DNA from: JBBIMP01 sp037444305
Lineage (GTDB): Bacteria > Acidobacteriota > UBA6911
NCBI GenBank assembly: GCA_037444305.1
Contig: JBBIMP010000012.1
Coordinates: forward strand, 124,001-188,000
Reading direction: 5' to 3'
Length of the DNA: 64,000 nt
Shown here: in pieces, positions 55,341 through 63,380 of the stretch
Layout of the letters: each line of letters begins with the position of its first letter
Numbering within the stretch: the first letter of the stretch is position 1
The notes under the pieces: model-generated
What the model saw: the letters and a program-made list of their open reading frames with translations, nothing else
Databases searched by the model: none
What the model was told of the DNA's origin: nothing
Made by a program: the position numbers and the translations under genes

Positions 55341-56501
55341 TCAGGGCTTGTCCGGCTTCTTCTTTTTTTCTTCTTCTTTTTTGGTTTCTTTTTTCTTATC
55401 GCCTTCCTTATCGGAGCCCGCCGGTTTTTCGTTAGGATTGGCGCCCAACACAGCGGTCTCCTGCGTTTTTCCCGACGCATCCTTTGTCAGTGTGGCCCTG
55501 ATCAGCAGATCATCTCCGGCAGCGCCGCCTTCGGCTGCCGCCGCGGCCGCTACAGCATCCGCCCGGGCCGCCTCCACAGTCCTCCTGGCAGCCTCATACC
55601 GGTCGGGAGGGCCTTTGAATCCCAGGGCTTCGACAAAGCTTATGAACGGCTTGAGCGGTGAAAAACCCTCGGCGGGTTTGACCTTTGCCTGATTTGCCGC
55701 CGCCAGCTGCGTGTCGACAGCCGGGATGTTTTTGCCCAGCTCGGCCAATCTGGCCCTGGATTCCTCAAACCTCTTGCTGAACGGAAAGCCCGAGGCAATC
55801 TTCCCATAGTAGATGGCGGCCTCATCCTTGTTTTCGGAACTTTCCAGCACCTGGGCAAGCTGGTAAAAGGCCTCGTCCATCCTGCTGAAATTGGGGTAGT
55901 TCTTCGGAATGTCTTCGAAACGGGATCTTGCGCCGGCATAATTGCCGCGCTGGGCGTAGAATTCGCCGACGCCAAAATCGCGCAAGGCCAGGTTTTCCTG
56001 CACCTCGTCCTTGTACTGCCGCACGATGGGCAGATAATCACTGCCGGGGAACAGGTCTTCGAAGCGCTTGATGGCCGCCTCGGCCCGCTCGGTGTAATTC
56101 TGATCGCGATCTGGCGAACGCATCATTTTCATGTTGGCGGAGATGATCTTCAACTGCGCATCGGCCGCCTTCGGGTGGGTCGGGAAAAAGATAATGAAGT
56201 TTTTGTACTGATCCTCAGCCTGCAGAAGATTCTGTGTGCCGCCCTCGTCGTAAAAGGAATCCCCTATGGCAAAATAGGAATCGGCGGTCAAGTCGCTGTC
56301 AGGATACGTATTGATCAGGGTCTGAAAAGCCAGCCGAGCCTTTATGAACTGGCTCTTCGAAAGATATTCGTCTCCGGTTTCGAACAGCGTTCTGTCGGGG
56401 GGGACTACACTTTTCTGCAGTTTTGCACCTTTTTGACCGCAGCCCGCAGCCAACAGCACAAACAGAGCCGAGATTGCCAGGTTCTTCATCGCTTTGTTCA
56501 C
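55341..56501 (-). CDS. bamD: Outer membrane assembly lipoprotein BamD-like, with a charged C-terminal tail
   Basis: 386 residues. Lipoprotein signal with lipobox LAAGC (Cys21), then TPR-like repeats as in BamD/ComL (LAFQTLINTYPDSDLTADSYFAIGDSFYDEGG, about 45-80, is the clearest). BamD is the essential partner of BamA in inserting outer membrane beta-barrels. It is much longer than the 245 residues of E. coli: an alanine-rich region near 310-340 and a final stretch of about 25 mostly lysine and glutamate residues. Start GTG 56501 with GGGAGG 5 bases upstream. Confidence 0.85.
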   Translation of the reverse strand: MNKAMKNLAISALFVLLAAGCGQKGAKLQKSVVPPDRTLFETGDEYLSKSQFIKARLAFQTLINTYPDSDLTADSYFAIGDSFYDEGGTQNLLQAEDQYKNFIIFFPTHPKAADAQLKIISANMKMMRSPDRDQNYTERAEAAIKRFEDLFPGSDYLPIVRQYKDEVQENLALRDFGVGEFYAQRGNYAGARSRFEDIPKNYPNFSRMDEAFYQLAQVLESSENKDEAAIYYGKIASGFPFSKRFEESRARLAELGKNIPAVDTQLAAANQAKVKPAEGFSPLKPFISFVEALGFKGPPDRYEAARRTVEAARADAVAAAAAAEGGAAGDDLLIRATLTKDASGKTQETAVLGANPNEKPAGSDKEGDKKKETKKEEEKKKKPDKP

Positions 56502-56506
56502 TTCAA

Positions 56507-56512
56507 CCTCCC
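56507..56512 (-). promoter_or_regulatory. Ribosome binding site deciding the bamD GTG start
   Basis: GGGAGG on the minus strand, 5 bases before GTG 56501. It favours this start over ATG 56489 and the open frame upstream. Confidence 0.6.
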
Positions 56513-56538
56513 GCCCGGAAACAGGCAGAATCCCGGGA

Positions 56539-57219
56539 TCAGGCACCCAGAGGAATGCCGTCTCGTTCTCCGGTAAGGGTTCTCAGCCTTTTCACAGCTT
56601 CCACCGGACCGCTTTCCACCCCATAAACGGCCGAGCCTGCTACGATAATATCCGCGCCCGATGCCGCGATATCGGCAACATTGGAGGCTCCAATGCCGCC
56701 ATCTACTTGGATGCTGGCGGCATATCCGAGTGAATCGATAGTCTTGCGCAGGGATCTGATTTTGTTAAGAGTCGAAGGTATGAACTTCTGCCCTCCGAAG
56801 CCCGGATTGACGCTCATCAAGAGAATGAAATCGGCCAGCGGCAGGATCTCGTCCAGCGCGGTCAAGGGGGTTGCCGGATTCAGGGCCACGCCTGCGCGGA
56901 CATTGCGTTTCTTCAGATGATCGATTGTCTGGTGGAGGTGTCTGTCAGCCTCGTAATGTACCGAGATCCAATCGGCGCCCGCCTCAATGAAGTCATCGAG
57001 ATAGCGTGCCGGATGCTCGATCATCAGGTGGACGTCGAATGGCAGAGTGGATGTCTTGCGGAGAGCCCTTACGACCGCCGGACCAATGGTCATGTTGGGC
57101 ACAAAGTGGCCGTCCATGACATCAATGTGGAGCAGATCTGCCCCGGCAGCCTCCGCAGCCTGGATCTCCCGTTCTAGGTGCGCAAAGTCTGCAGCAAGGA
57201 TCGAGGGCGCAATCTTCAC
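56539..57219 (-). CDS. rpe: Ribulose-phosphate 3-epimerase
   Basis: 226 residues, the usual length. KIAPSILAADF at the N-terminus, HIDVMDGHFVPNMTIGP with metal-binding H, D and M, DVHLMIEHP, and LLMSVNPGFGGQKF, then VDGGIG. It interconverts ribulose 5-phosphate and xylulose 5-phosphate in the pentose phosphate or Calvin pathways. GTG 57219 with GGAGG 8 bases upstream is chosen; the open frame runs another 24 codons without homology. Confidence 0.95.
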   Translation of the reverse strand: MKIAPSILAADFAHLEREIQAAEAAGADLLHIDVMDGHFVPNMTIGPAVVRALRKTSTLPFDVHLMIEHPARYLDDFIEAGADWISVHYEADRHLHQTIDHLKKRNVRAGVALNPATPLTALDEILPLADFILLMSVNPGFGGQKFIPSTLNKIRSLRKTIDSLGYAASIQVDGGIGASNVADIAASGADIIVAGSAVYGVESGPVEAVKRLRTLTGERDGIPLGA

Positions 57220-57227
57220 TTTGTACA

Positions 57228-57232
57228 CCTCC
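57228..57232 (-). promoter_or_regulatory. Ribosome binding site deciding the rpe GTG start
   Basis: GGAGG on the minus strand, 8 bases before GTG 57219, which puts the start exactly at the conserved N-terminus of the enzyme. Confidence 0.6.
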
Positions 57233-57303
57233 GCCGCATTCACCTCTCCGAGCGTCCGCTGAAGGGTAACATAGCCCGCTGTGCGATTCAAGCCACTTAC
57301 CCG

Positions 57304-58617
57304 CTAAGTCCTGCATTTCCGAACCATTAAGGCCGCAAAGAAGCCATCCCACGGGCGCTCGGAAGGATAACTGCGGAACATGTGGTCTTGTCCAATCCAG
57401 GGAGCGGCCGCCGGCAAGGACATGGGCCTGACGAGAGTGAAATCGCGGTTTGAATTCAGGAAGCTGTGCACTACGTCCTCATTTTCCTCCGGCTCGGTGG
57501 AGCAGGTGGAATAGAGGAGCCGGCCTCCAGTCTTCACGGCTGCCGCAGCATGCTCGAGCACGACACGCTGAAAGCTGTGAAACTCCGGCAGCCTGCTCTC
57601 CTGCATCCGCCATTTGATCTCGGGATTTCTTCTCATCGTCCCCAGACCCGAGCAGGGGACATCAACCATGACCGCGTCAAAAGGTTCCAGATAGGGCGGG
57701 GGTCTCGAGGCGTCGGCTGCCACCAGGCTGCAGCGGGCAGCGCGCGTGTCGATTGACAGCAGTTCCTTGAGCCGCCTGACTCGCGACTCCCTAAGATCGC
57801 TCGCAATAACATATCCCCTGCCGCCAACCAGTTCGCGTAAAATTTTGGTTTTTCCACCCGGAGCCGCGCAGGCATCCCAAACCCGCTTGCCTTCGATGTC
57901 ATCCAGCAGAAACGGGATCAACTGCGAAGCTTCGTCCTGCTCATGAATATGGTCCATTCCCGGAATCCGGCGCAGGCTCGTCGGGAAAATGTAGCAGCCC
58001 GGGACCAGGACCGAAGGCTTCATGGCAGCTGCAGCCCCGGAGCAGTCCATTTGCGCTTCCCCTCCGGGCGTCAGCCTAACGAAGTGTGGCGGAGGCGTGT
58101 TCAGCGAGAGTGCGAAGGAACGGGCTGCCGCTTTGCCGAACCGGCCTTGCCACCTTTCCCAGATCCATCGGGGCAACGAAACCCTTGCCCAATCTGGGCA
58201 AGCGACCACCACTGCGTTCTCTCTCCAGGGTTGCGTCCGCAGAAGGGCCCGCAACACCCCGTTGACGAATTTGTCCGGTCCCGGCCGCCGGCCGCGCTTG
58301 ATGAGATTCACGGCATCATTGGCAACGGCATAAGCGGGGACTCTTGACAGAAACATCAGCTGGTACAGGCTCATCCTGAGCAGAGTTCTGATTTCAGGCG
58401 CGACAGAGGCCCAGGGCCTGCGCACGTTTCCGCTCAATATGTGATCGATCCAGCCTCGCCATCTGAGAGTGCCGAAGAGGATCTCCGTGACCAGATTGCG
58501 GTCGCGCAGGGAGAGGGCTGACACATCACCGGCATTGAGCGCGTCATCGCTGAAAACGCCCTGGAGTTCGACCTGGAGGAGGGCTTGATAGCAAATCCTT
58601 CTCGCCGGTGAGATCAA
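57304..58617 (-). CDS. rsmB: 16S rRNA (cytosine-5)-methyltransferase RsmB
   Basis: 437 residues. The N-terminal NusB-like RNA-binding domain (ALSLRDRNLVTEILFGTLRWRG and VNGVLRALLR) is followed by the Rossmann methyltransferase with DACAAPGGKTK, the catalytic cysteine in VDVPCSGLGTMRRNPEIKW and the second cysteine in YSTCSTEPEENE. RsmB makes m5C967. The start is TTG 58617; no strong Shine-Dalgarno is visible. def-fmt-rsmB is a common gene order. Confidence 0.94.
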   Translation of the reverse strand: MISPARRICYQALLQVELQGVFSDDALNAGDVSALSLRDRNLVTEILFGTLRWRGWIDHILSGNVRRPWASVAPEIRTLLRMSLYQLMFLSRVPAYAVANDAVNLIKRGRRPGPDKFVNGVLRALLRTQPWRENAVVVACPDWARVSLPRWIWERWQGRFGKAAARSFALSLNTPPPHFVRLTPGGEAQMDCSGAAAAMKPSVLVPGCYIFPTSLRRIPGMDHIHEQDEASQLIPFLLDDIEGKRVWDACAAPGGKTKILRELVGGRGYVIASDLRESRVRRLKELLSIDTRAARCSLVAADASRPPPYLEPFDAVMVDVPCSGLGTMRRNPEIKWRMQESRLPEFHSFQRVVLEHAAAAVKTGGRLLYSTCSTEPEENEDVVHSFLNSNRDFTLVRPMSLPAAAPWIGQDHMFRSYPSERPWDGFFAALMVRKCRT

Positions 58618-58686
58618 CAGTCGACACCCAAAGGGCCAGTCTCAATCACGCCCGAAGCCTCGCAGAAACCGCGATACCAGGATTTT

Positions 58687-59625
58687 CTAGAATACAACTT
58701 CACCCCTTTGGAGCCTTGCGCCATTGATGAACTCCCTACCATTGATCCGCCTGCGTCCTTCGACCTGCAGATCTGTGATTTCAAGGACCGTTCGCCCGCC
58801 GCACTGCACCACAAATCCCTCCGGGGTGAGTTCGACCAGGGAGCCCTCGGGTCCTTCTAACGGCGGCGATGCGGCGTGAAGGCGGCTGGAGAAGATCTTC
58901 ACTTTCTGTTCCCTGAATTCCGAGTAGCCCACGGGCCAGGGATTCATTGCTCTGATCTTGTTGTGGATTTGCTCGGCACCGCAATTCCACTCTATCCGCG
59001 CCATTTCCTTGAAAATGCGAGGCGCATAACTCGCATATTCCTCTTCCTGCTCCCGCGGTTCGATGGCGGCGCGCTCGAGTCCTGCCAAACTGCGGAGCAG
59101 CAGCCCGGCGCCGATCCCGGCCAGCTGTTCCGCGAGGTCCTGCGCGTTCCATGCCTGGTCCAGGCGGATTTCTTCCTGCAGCAAGATGGGACCCGTATCC
59201 ATCCCCTCATCCAGGAGCATGGTAGTGACTCCTGTGACGGCGTCTCCGTTCATGATCGCCCATGGGATCGGTGCGGCACCGCGGTAGCGGGGCAGGAGCG
59301 AGGCGTGGAGGTTAACCGCTCCCATTCGGGGAGTCCCGAGAAGCCACCCCGGCAGCAACTGCCCGTAGGCGACCACGACAAGGCAATCTGGAGCCAGCTT
59401 CTCGAGAATCGGGCGGTTGGCATGGTCGCGGATCCTTTCAGGCTGAAATACGGTCAATCCGGCTCGCCGAGCCAGAACCTTCACCGGCGGGGCATGCAGA
59501 CGCTGGCCCCTTCCAGCAGGTTTGTCCGGCTGGGTGAAAACCGCAGCCACTTCGTGATGGCTCTCGAGCAGTTGGGAGAGGCTGGGTACCGCAAACTCGG
59601 GAGTACCGAGGAAGACGACGCGCAT
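58687..59625 (-). CDS. fmt: Methionyl-tRNA formyltransferase
   Basis: 312 residues. FLGTPEFAVPSL at the N-terminus, the folate loop VFTQPDKPAGRGQRL, and the catalytic NLHASLLPRYRGAAPI with D-x-G in LDEGMDTGPIL. The C-terminal OB-like domain begins near residue 205 (RIEWNCGAEQIHNKIRAMNP). It formylates initiator Met-tRNA; def, which removes the formyl group later, lies 3 bases upstream in the same operon. Confidence 0.96.
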   Translation of the reverse strand: MRVVFLGTPEFAVPSLSQLLESHHEVAAVFTQPDKPAGRGQRLHAPPVKVLARRAGLTVFQPERIRDHANRPILEKLAPDCLVVVAYGQLLPGWLLGTPRMGAVNLHASLLPRYRGAAPIPWAIMNGDAVTGVTTMLLDEGMDTGPILLQEEIRLDQAWNAQDLAEQLAGIGAGLLLRSLAGLERAAIEPREQEEEYASYAPRIFKEMARIEWNCGAEQIHNKIRAMNPWPVGYSEFREQKVKIFSSRLHAASPPLEGPEGSLVELTPEGFVVQCGGRTVLEITDLQVEGRRRINGREFINGARLQRGEVVF

Positions 59626-59628
59626 GAG

Positions 59629-60138
59629 CTACCAGTCTCCTGCTCGAGCCAGCCTTCTGATCCTGTTTCGGATGAGGGTTCTTTTGAGGGAGCTGAGGTG
59701 ATCGATGAAGAAAACGCCGTTCATGTGGTCGATTTCGTGAGATATGCAACGAGCAAGGAGGCCGTCCGCGGCTAGGTTCATTTCTTCGCCGCGAAGGCTC
59801 TGGCCGCGGATGACCATCCTTTCCGGCCGGACGATCGTCTCCGTGAATTCCGGTATGCTGAGACAGCCCTCCTCGCTCTTCTGCTCCCCTGCCCGCGAGA
59901 TGATTTCGGGATTGCATAGAATGATCAGCTGCTCGGCCTCCTCGCCGACAGAGAGATCGATCGTTGCCAGGCGAATATTGATCCCGACCTGGGCAGCGGC
60001 GAGACCTATGCCTGGCGCCGCATACATGGTCTCAACCATGTTACGGGCGATCTTCTCCAGTTCGCCGTTAAAGACATCAACCGGTTTGCTGGGGGTTTTG
60101 AGCTCCTGCGCCCCATACCTGAGAATCGGCAGAATCAT
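59629..60138 (-). CDS. def: Peptide deformylase
   Basis: 169 residues. Motif 1 GIGLAAAQ (43-50), motif 2 EGCLS (90-94, metal ligand Cys92) and motif 3 HEIDH (134-138). It removes formyl from nascent proteins. It heads the nine-gene minus-strand operon down to ftsY. The promoter at 60148-60176 predicts a transcript start about 3 bases before the ATG, and no Shine-Dalgarno precedes it, so the message may be leaderless. Confidence 0.96.
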   Translation of the reverse strand: MILPILRYGAQELKTPSKPVDVFNGELEKIARNMVETMYAAPGIGLAAAQVGINIRLATIDLSVGEEAEQLIILCNPEIISRAGEQKSEEGCLSIPEFTETIVRPERMVIRGQSLRGEEMNLAADGLLARCISHEIDHMNGVFFIDHLSSLKRTLIRNRIRRLARAGDW

Positions 60139-60147
60139 AAAAATCGA

Positions 60148-60176
60148 ATTTTAATGGAGATGTCGCAGTCTGTCCA
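60148..60176 (-). promoter_or_regulatory. sigma70-type promoter for the def operon
   Basis: Minus strand TGGACA (60171-60176), 17-base spacer, TAAAAT (60148-60153); each box matches 5 of 6. Predicted start near 60141, next to ATG 60138. Confidence 0.6.
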
Positions 60177-60204
60177 CCGTGGTTCCTAGCGCTCTGCGAG
60201 CCGG

Positions 60205-61377
60205 TTAATACTGCCGCAGGCGCCGCAGATATTGCCCATAACCTGCTTTCGTCTCCTCCAAAGTATCCCCGCCAAACTTATCCAGAACTGAACGTGCGAG
60301 CGTGATCGAAACCATCGCCTCACCCACAACCGCTGCGGCCGGTACAACGCAGATGTCGCTCCTCTCGTAGGCGGCCTTGACCGGCTCCCTGGTCCTGCAG
60401 TCCACCGAATCCAGGCCCTGCTTCAGGGTGGGAATCGGCTTCAGGTAGATCCGGATCCGGACCTCCTCTCCGTTTGTTATCCCGCCCTCGATGCCTCCTG
60501 CATTGTTTGTCTTACGGAAGTACCTGGAGCCAAGAGAGTCGTAGTATATCGCGTCGTGTACTCTTGATCCGGGATTGGAGGCCGAGCCTATACCGGTTCC
60601 GATTTCCACGGCCTTCACGGACGGTATACCCATCAGGGCAAGCGCCAGTTGCCCATCCATCCTGCAATCCCACTGAGCATGGCTTCCCAGGCCGGGACAC
60701 ACACCGCAAGCCACCAGCTCCAACACACCGCCGAGCGTGTCCCCCGCCCTGGCGGCCCAGCGAATGCTCTCCTTCATCCGCCTCCAGGCCGCCGAATCGG
60801 CGCAACGAAATCCCCGGCTTTGATCGAGTGCGAGAATTTCATCTCCGCTCAGTTCCAGGAACCTGCCATCGATCGCCTCCTCGCCAATGGCCAGGATGTG
60901 ACTCCCGACCAGGATTCCGAAATGCGACAGCAGCATTCTGCAAATAGCTCCCGCCGCCACCCGAGCGGCGGTTTCGCGCGCGCTGGCGCGCTCCAGGACA
61001 TCGCGCATGTCATGCGTAAGATACTTCTGTGCGCCTGCCAGATCGGCATGCCCCGGCCTGGGACGAGTCACCTCCGCGGCCGCGGCATCTGCCCTCGGCC
61101 CATCCACGGCCATGACCTCCTGCCAATTCACCCAGTCCCGGTTTTCGATCAGGATGGATATGGGCGAGCCCAGGGTTTTGCCGTAGCGCACGCCGGAGCA
61201 GATCTTTGCCCGGTCGCGCTCGATTTTCATTCTTGAGCCGCGGCCGTAGCCCTTTCGGCGTCTGTCGAGATCGGCCTGCAGGAGATCGAAATCGACCGGA
61301 AGGCCGGCCGGCACTCCTTCCAGGATGGCTATCAGCATCTCTCCGTGAGATTCCCCGGCTGTTGTGAATCGGAGCAC
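60205..61377 (-). CDS. aroC: Chorismate synthase
   Basis: 390 residues. FTTAGESHGEML at the N-terminus, RRRKGYGRGSRM, RPRPGHADLAGAQKY and ERASARETAARVAAGA, NAGGIEGGITNGE, and RSDICVVPAAAVVGEAM. It needs reduced FMN and makes chorismate for aromatic amino acids and other products. Start GTG 61377 with GGGGGA 6 bases upstream. It ends 66 bases before def, whose own promoter lies in that gap. Confidence 0.96.
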   Translation of the reverse strand: MLRFTTAGESHGEMLIAILEGVPAGLPVDFDLLQADLDRRRKGYGRGSRMKIERDRAKICSGVRYGKTLGSPISILIENRDWVNWQEVMAVDGPRADAAAAEVTRPRPGHADLAGAQKYLTHDMRDVLERASARETAARVAAGAICRMLLSHFGILVGSHILAIGEEAIDGRFLELSGDEILALDQSRGFRCADSAAWRRMKESIRWAARAGDTLGGVLELVACGVCPGLGSHAQWDCRMDGQLALALMGIPSVKAVEIGTGIGSASNPGSRVHDAIYYDSLGSRYFRKTNNAGGIEGGITNGEEVRIRIYLKPIPTLKQGLDSVDCRTREPVKAAYERSDICVVPAAAVVGEAMVSITLARSVLDKFGGDTLEETKAGYGQYLRRLRQY

Positions 61378-61515
61378 TCCAGTCCCCCTTTTCTGCCACT
61401 TTCCCGTTTACCGCATACCGCCACCGGCGGCCCAACGAAATAGACCGCAGCGCCGCTTACGCGTGGCGAATACGCTCCCGCGGCGATTGCCAGGCCGCAC
61501 CGCAAGGCAATGTTC

Positions 61516-61545
61516 TTGACTTAAGAAAGCGGGCACAAATAAACT
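61516..61545 (+). promoter_or_regulatory. Candidate sigma70-type promoter for the mla operon
   Basis: TTGACT (61516-61521), 18-base spacer, TAAACT (61540-61545). Predicted start near 61552, on top of ATG 61551 or 8 bases before ATG 61560. Nothing else is recognisable in 61378-61550. Confidence 0.4.
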
Positions 61546-61550
61546 CTGGC

Positions 61551-62372
61551 ATGACTCCTATGGCAACTTCGGCGTGGCTAAGAAACGCAGCGCAGGCGCC
61601 CTATCAGGTCTTGGCGAACGCCATCCTGGAGATCCAATCCTACACATTTCTCAGCAGCCGTGCCATCGCCAATCTGTTCAGCCGCCCGATATATTTCAGA
61701 GAAATTCTCTTGCAGATGGACCGCATAGGCGTGGGTTCGCTGACCATCATTCTGCTGACGGGGTTTTTCACCGGTGCCGTTCTGGGTATACAGTCCGAGA
61801 GTGCCTTGCGGCGGTATGGTGCAGTGAGCTTAACGGGGCAGCTGGTTGCCATTACGCTCGTGCGGGAACTCGGGCCGGTGCTTTCCGCTCTCATGATGGC
61901 CGGGAGAATCGGCTCCGGAATCGCTTCCGAGCTTGGGTCCATGGTGGTATCCGACCAGATCAATGCGATGCGCGCCCTGGGCACCGACCCAACCCGTAAG
62001 CTGGTGACGCCGCGCATGATCGCCACCGTCCTGATGCTACCCATGCTGACAATCCTCTGCAACGCGGTAGGCATGGCGGGAGGCTGGGTTATCGGGCGCT
62101 ACAAACTCCTGATCAGTTCGAGCCAATACTGGTCGGATGCGATGAATGCGCTGGAGTTTTCTGACCTCTTCGGCTCGCTGCTGAAACCGGTCGTTTTCGG
62201 GTTTATTATTGCAATGACGGGATCCTACGTTGGCTTGCGGACGCGAGGCGGGACCGAGGGGGTCGGCAAGTCCACGACTCAGGCAGTCGTCAGCAGCTCC
62301 ATCCTGGTGATCACGGCGGATTTTTTTCTCAACAGTTTGATTCTTTATCTTTCCCCCTATTTGAATCGCTGA
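61551..62372 (+). CDS. mlaE: MlaE-family ABC permease (phospholipid transport)
   Basis: 273 residues, five or six membrane segments. Family motifs VRELGPVLSALMMAGRIGSGIASELGSM and EQINAM-like DQINAMRALGTDP, with AMTGSYVGLRTRGGTEGVGKSTT near 225-245. MlaE is the inner membrane permease that, with MlaF and the MCE protein MlaD, moves phospholipids between the two membranes. ATG 61551 or 61560; neither has a Shine-Dalgarno, and the promoter sits directly upstream. Confidence 0.93.
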   Translation: MTPMATSAWLRNAAQAPYQVLANAILEIQSYTFLSSRAIANLFSRPIYFREILLQMDRIGVGSLTIILLTGFFTGAVLGIQSESALRRYGAVSLTGQLVAITLVRELGPVLSALMMAGRIGSGIASELGSMVVSDQINAMRALGTDPTRKLVTPRMIATVLMLPMLTILCNAVGMAGGWVIGRYKLLISSSQYWSDAMNALEFSDLFGSLLKPVVFGFIIAMTGSYVGLRTRGGTEGVGKSTTQAVVSSSILVITADFFLNSLILYLSPYLNR

Positions 62373-62543
62373 GGGCACGCATGCCATGCACGAAATCACA
62401 GCGGCAGGCTCGCCCGGAGAATCTCGAGGCCGGTATCCGGAAACATGGAGACTGCGCCTGCCGCTCTGCACCTCCCCGGGAGGGCGAGGACACGATCCGG
62501 GCGAATTATTCGCCCGCGACTGCTGCCCGGCACAGGAACCGCC

Positions 62544-63335
62544 ATGATCGAGTTTCGTAATGTCACCAAGTTTTTCGATGCTGAAATTATCCTCGACGAT
62601 ATCAGTTTTTGCATTTCCAAGGGCGAAACCGCAATAATCCTCGGGGCGAGCGGGTCGGGCAAATCCACGATCTTGAAGCTCATTCTCGGCTTGATCCATC
62701 CCGATGCGGGTGAAATCTTTGTGGATGGGCAGGACATAACCAAAATGGCGGAGAAGGACCTGGTCCGTGTCCGCGGAAAAATCGGAATGGTATTCCAGGA
62801 AGGTGCGTTGTTCGATTCTTACTCCGTGCGGGAGAATGTCGGGTACCGTCTCTACGAGGCGGGTATTCAAACCGAAGAAGAGATTCAAAGCGCAGTCCTG
62901 CGCCTGCTCGGTTTTGTCGGACTCGAGGACGCCGTGGACAAGATGCCCGCCGAACTCTCCGGGGGAATGAAGCGGCGCGTCGGATTGGCCCGGGCGTTGG
63001 TTGGCACTCCGAGCATTATTCTATACGACGAGCCCACGGCGGGATTGGATCCGATAACCAAGCGTTCGATTGTAGATCTGATGATAAAACTAAGGGATCT
63101 GGAAGGAGTCACCACGATTTTCGTTACCCACGACCTGAGGGCGGCGGGCATCCTCGCCAACGAGTACGCGGTTGCGGACAAACACGGCAATGTCAGGCTG
63201 GAAAAGGGCGGCGATAACCTCTGCCTGCTGAACGTTCGTTTTATCATGCTCCAGAACGGAGGAATCAGGTTCCAGGGCAGCCAGCAGGAACTCAACGAAT
63301 CGAATGAGCCCTATGTCAGGGCATTCATGACTTAG
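62544..63335 (+). CDS. mlaF: MlaF-family ABC transporter ATPase
   Basis: 263 residues from ATG 62544 (AGGA 7 bases upstream). Walker A GASGSGKST, Q-loop MVFQEGALFDS, signature LSGGMKRRVGLARAL, Walker B ILYDEPTAGLDP and the switch histidine in VTHDL. A charged C-terminal stretch (VADKHGNVRLEKGGDN) before the last strand is longer than usual. It powers the MlaE-MlaD lipid transporter. The open frame extends 33 codons upstream without homology. The 171 bases between mlaE and mlaF hold nothing else recognisable. Confidence 0.93.
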   Translation: MIEFRNVTKFFDAEIILDDISFCISKGETAIILGASGSGKSTILKLILGLIHPDAGEIFVDGQDITKMAEKDLVRVRGKIGMVFQEGALFDSYSVRENVGYRLYEAGIQTEEEIQSAVLRLLGFVGLEDAVDKMPAELSGGMKRRVGLARALVGTPSIILYDEPTAGLDPITKRSIVDLMIKLRDLEGVTTIFVTHDLRAAGILANEYAVADKHGNVRLEKGGDNLCLLNVRFIMLQNGGIRFQGSQQELNESNEPYVRAFMT

Positions 63336-63380
63336 ATCCCATCCTCGCTACAAGGGAGCAACGACGGGGGAAGGTGGCGT

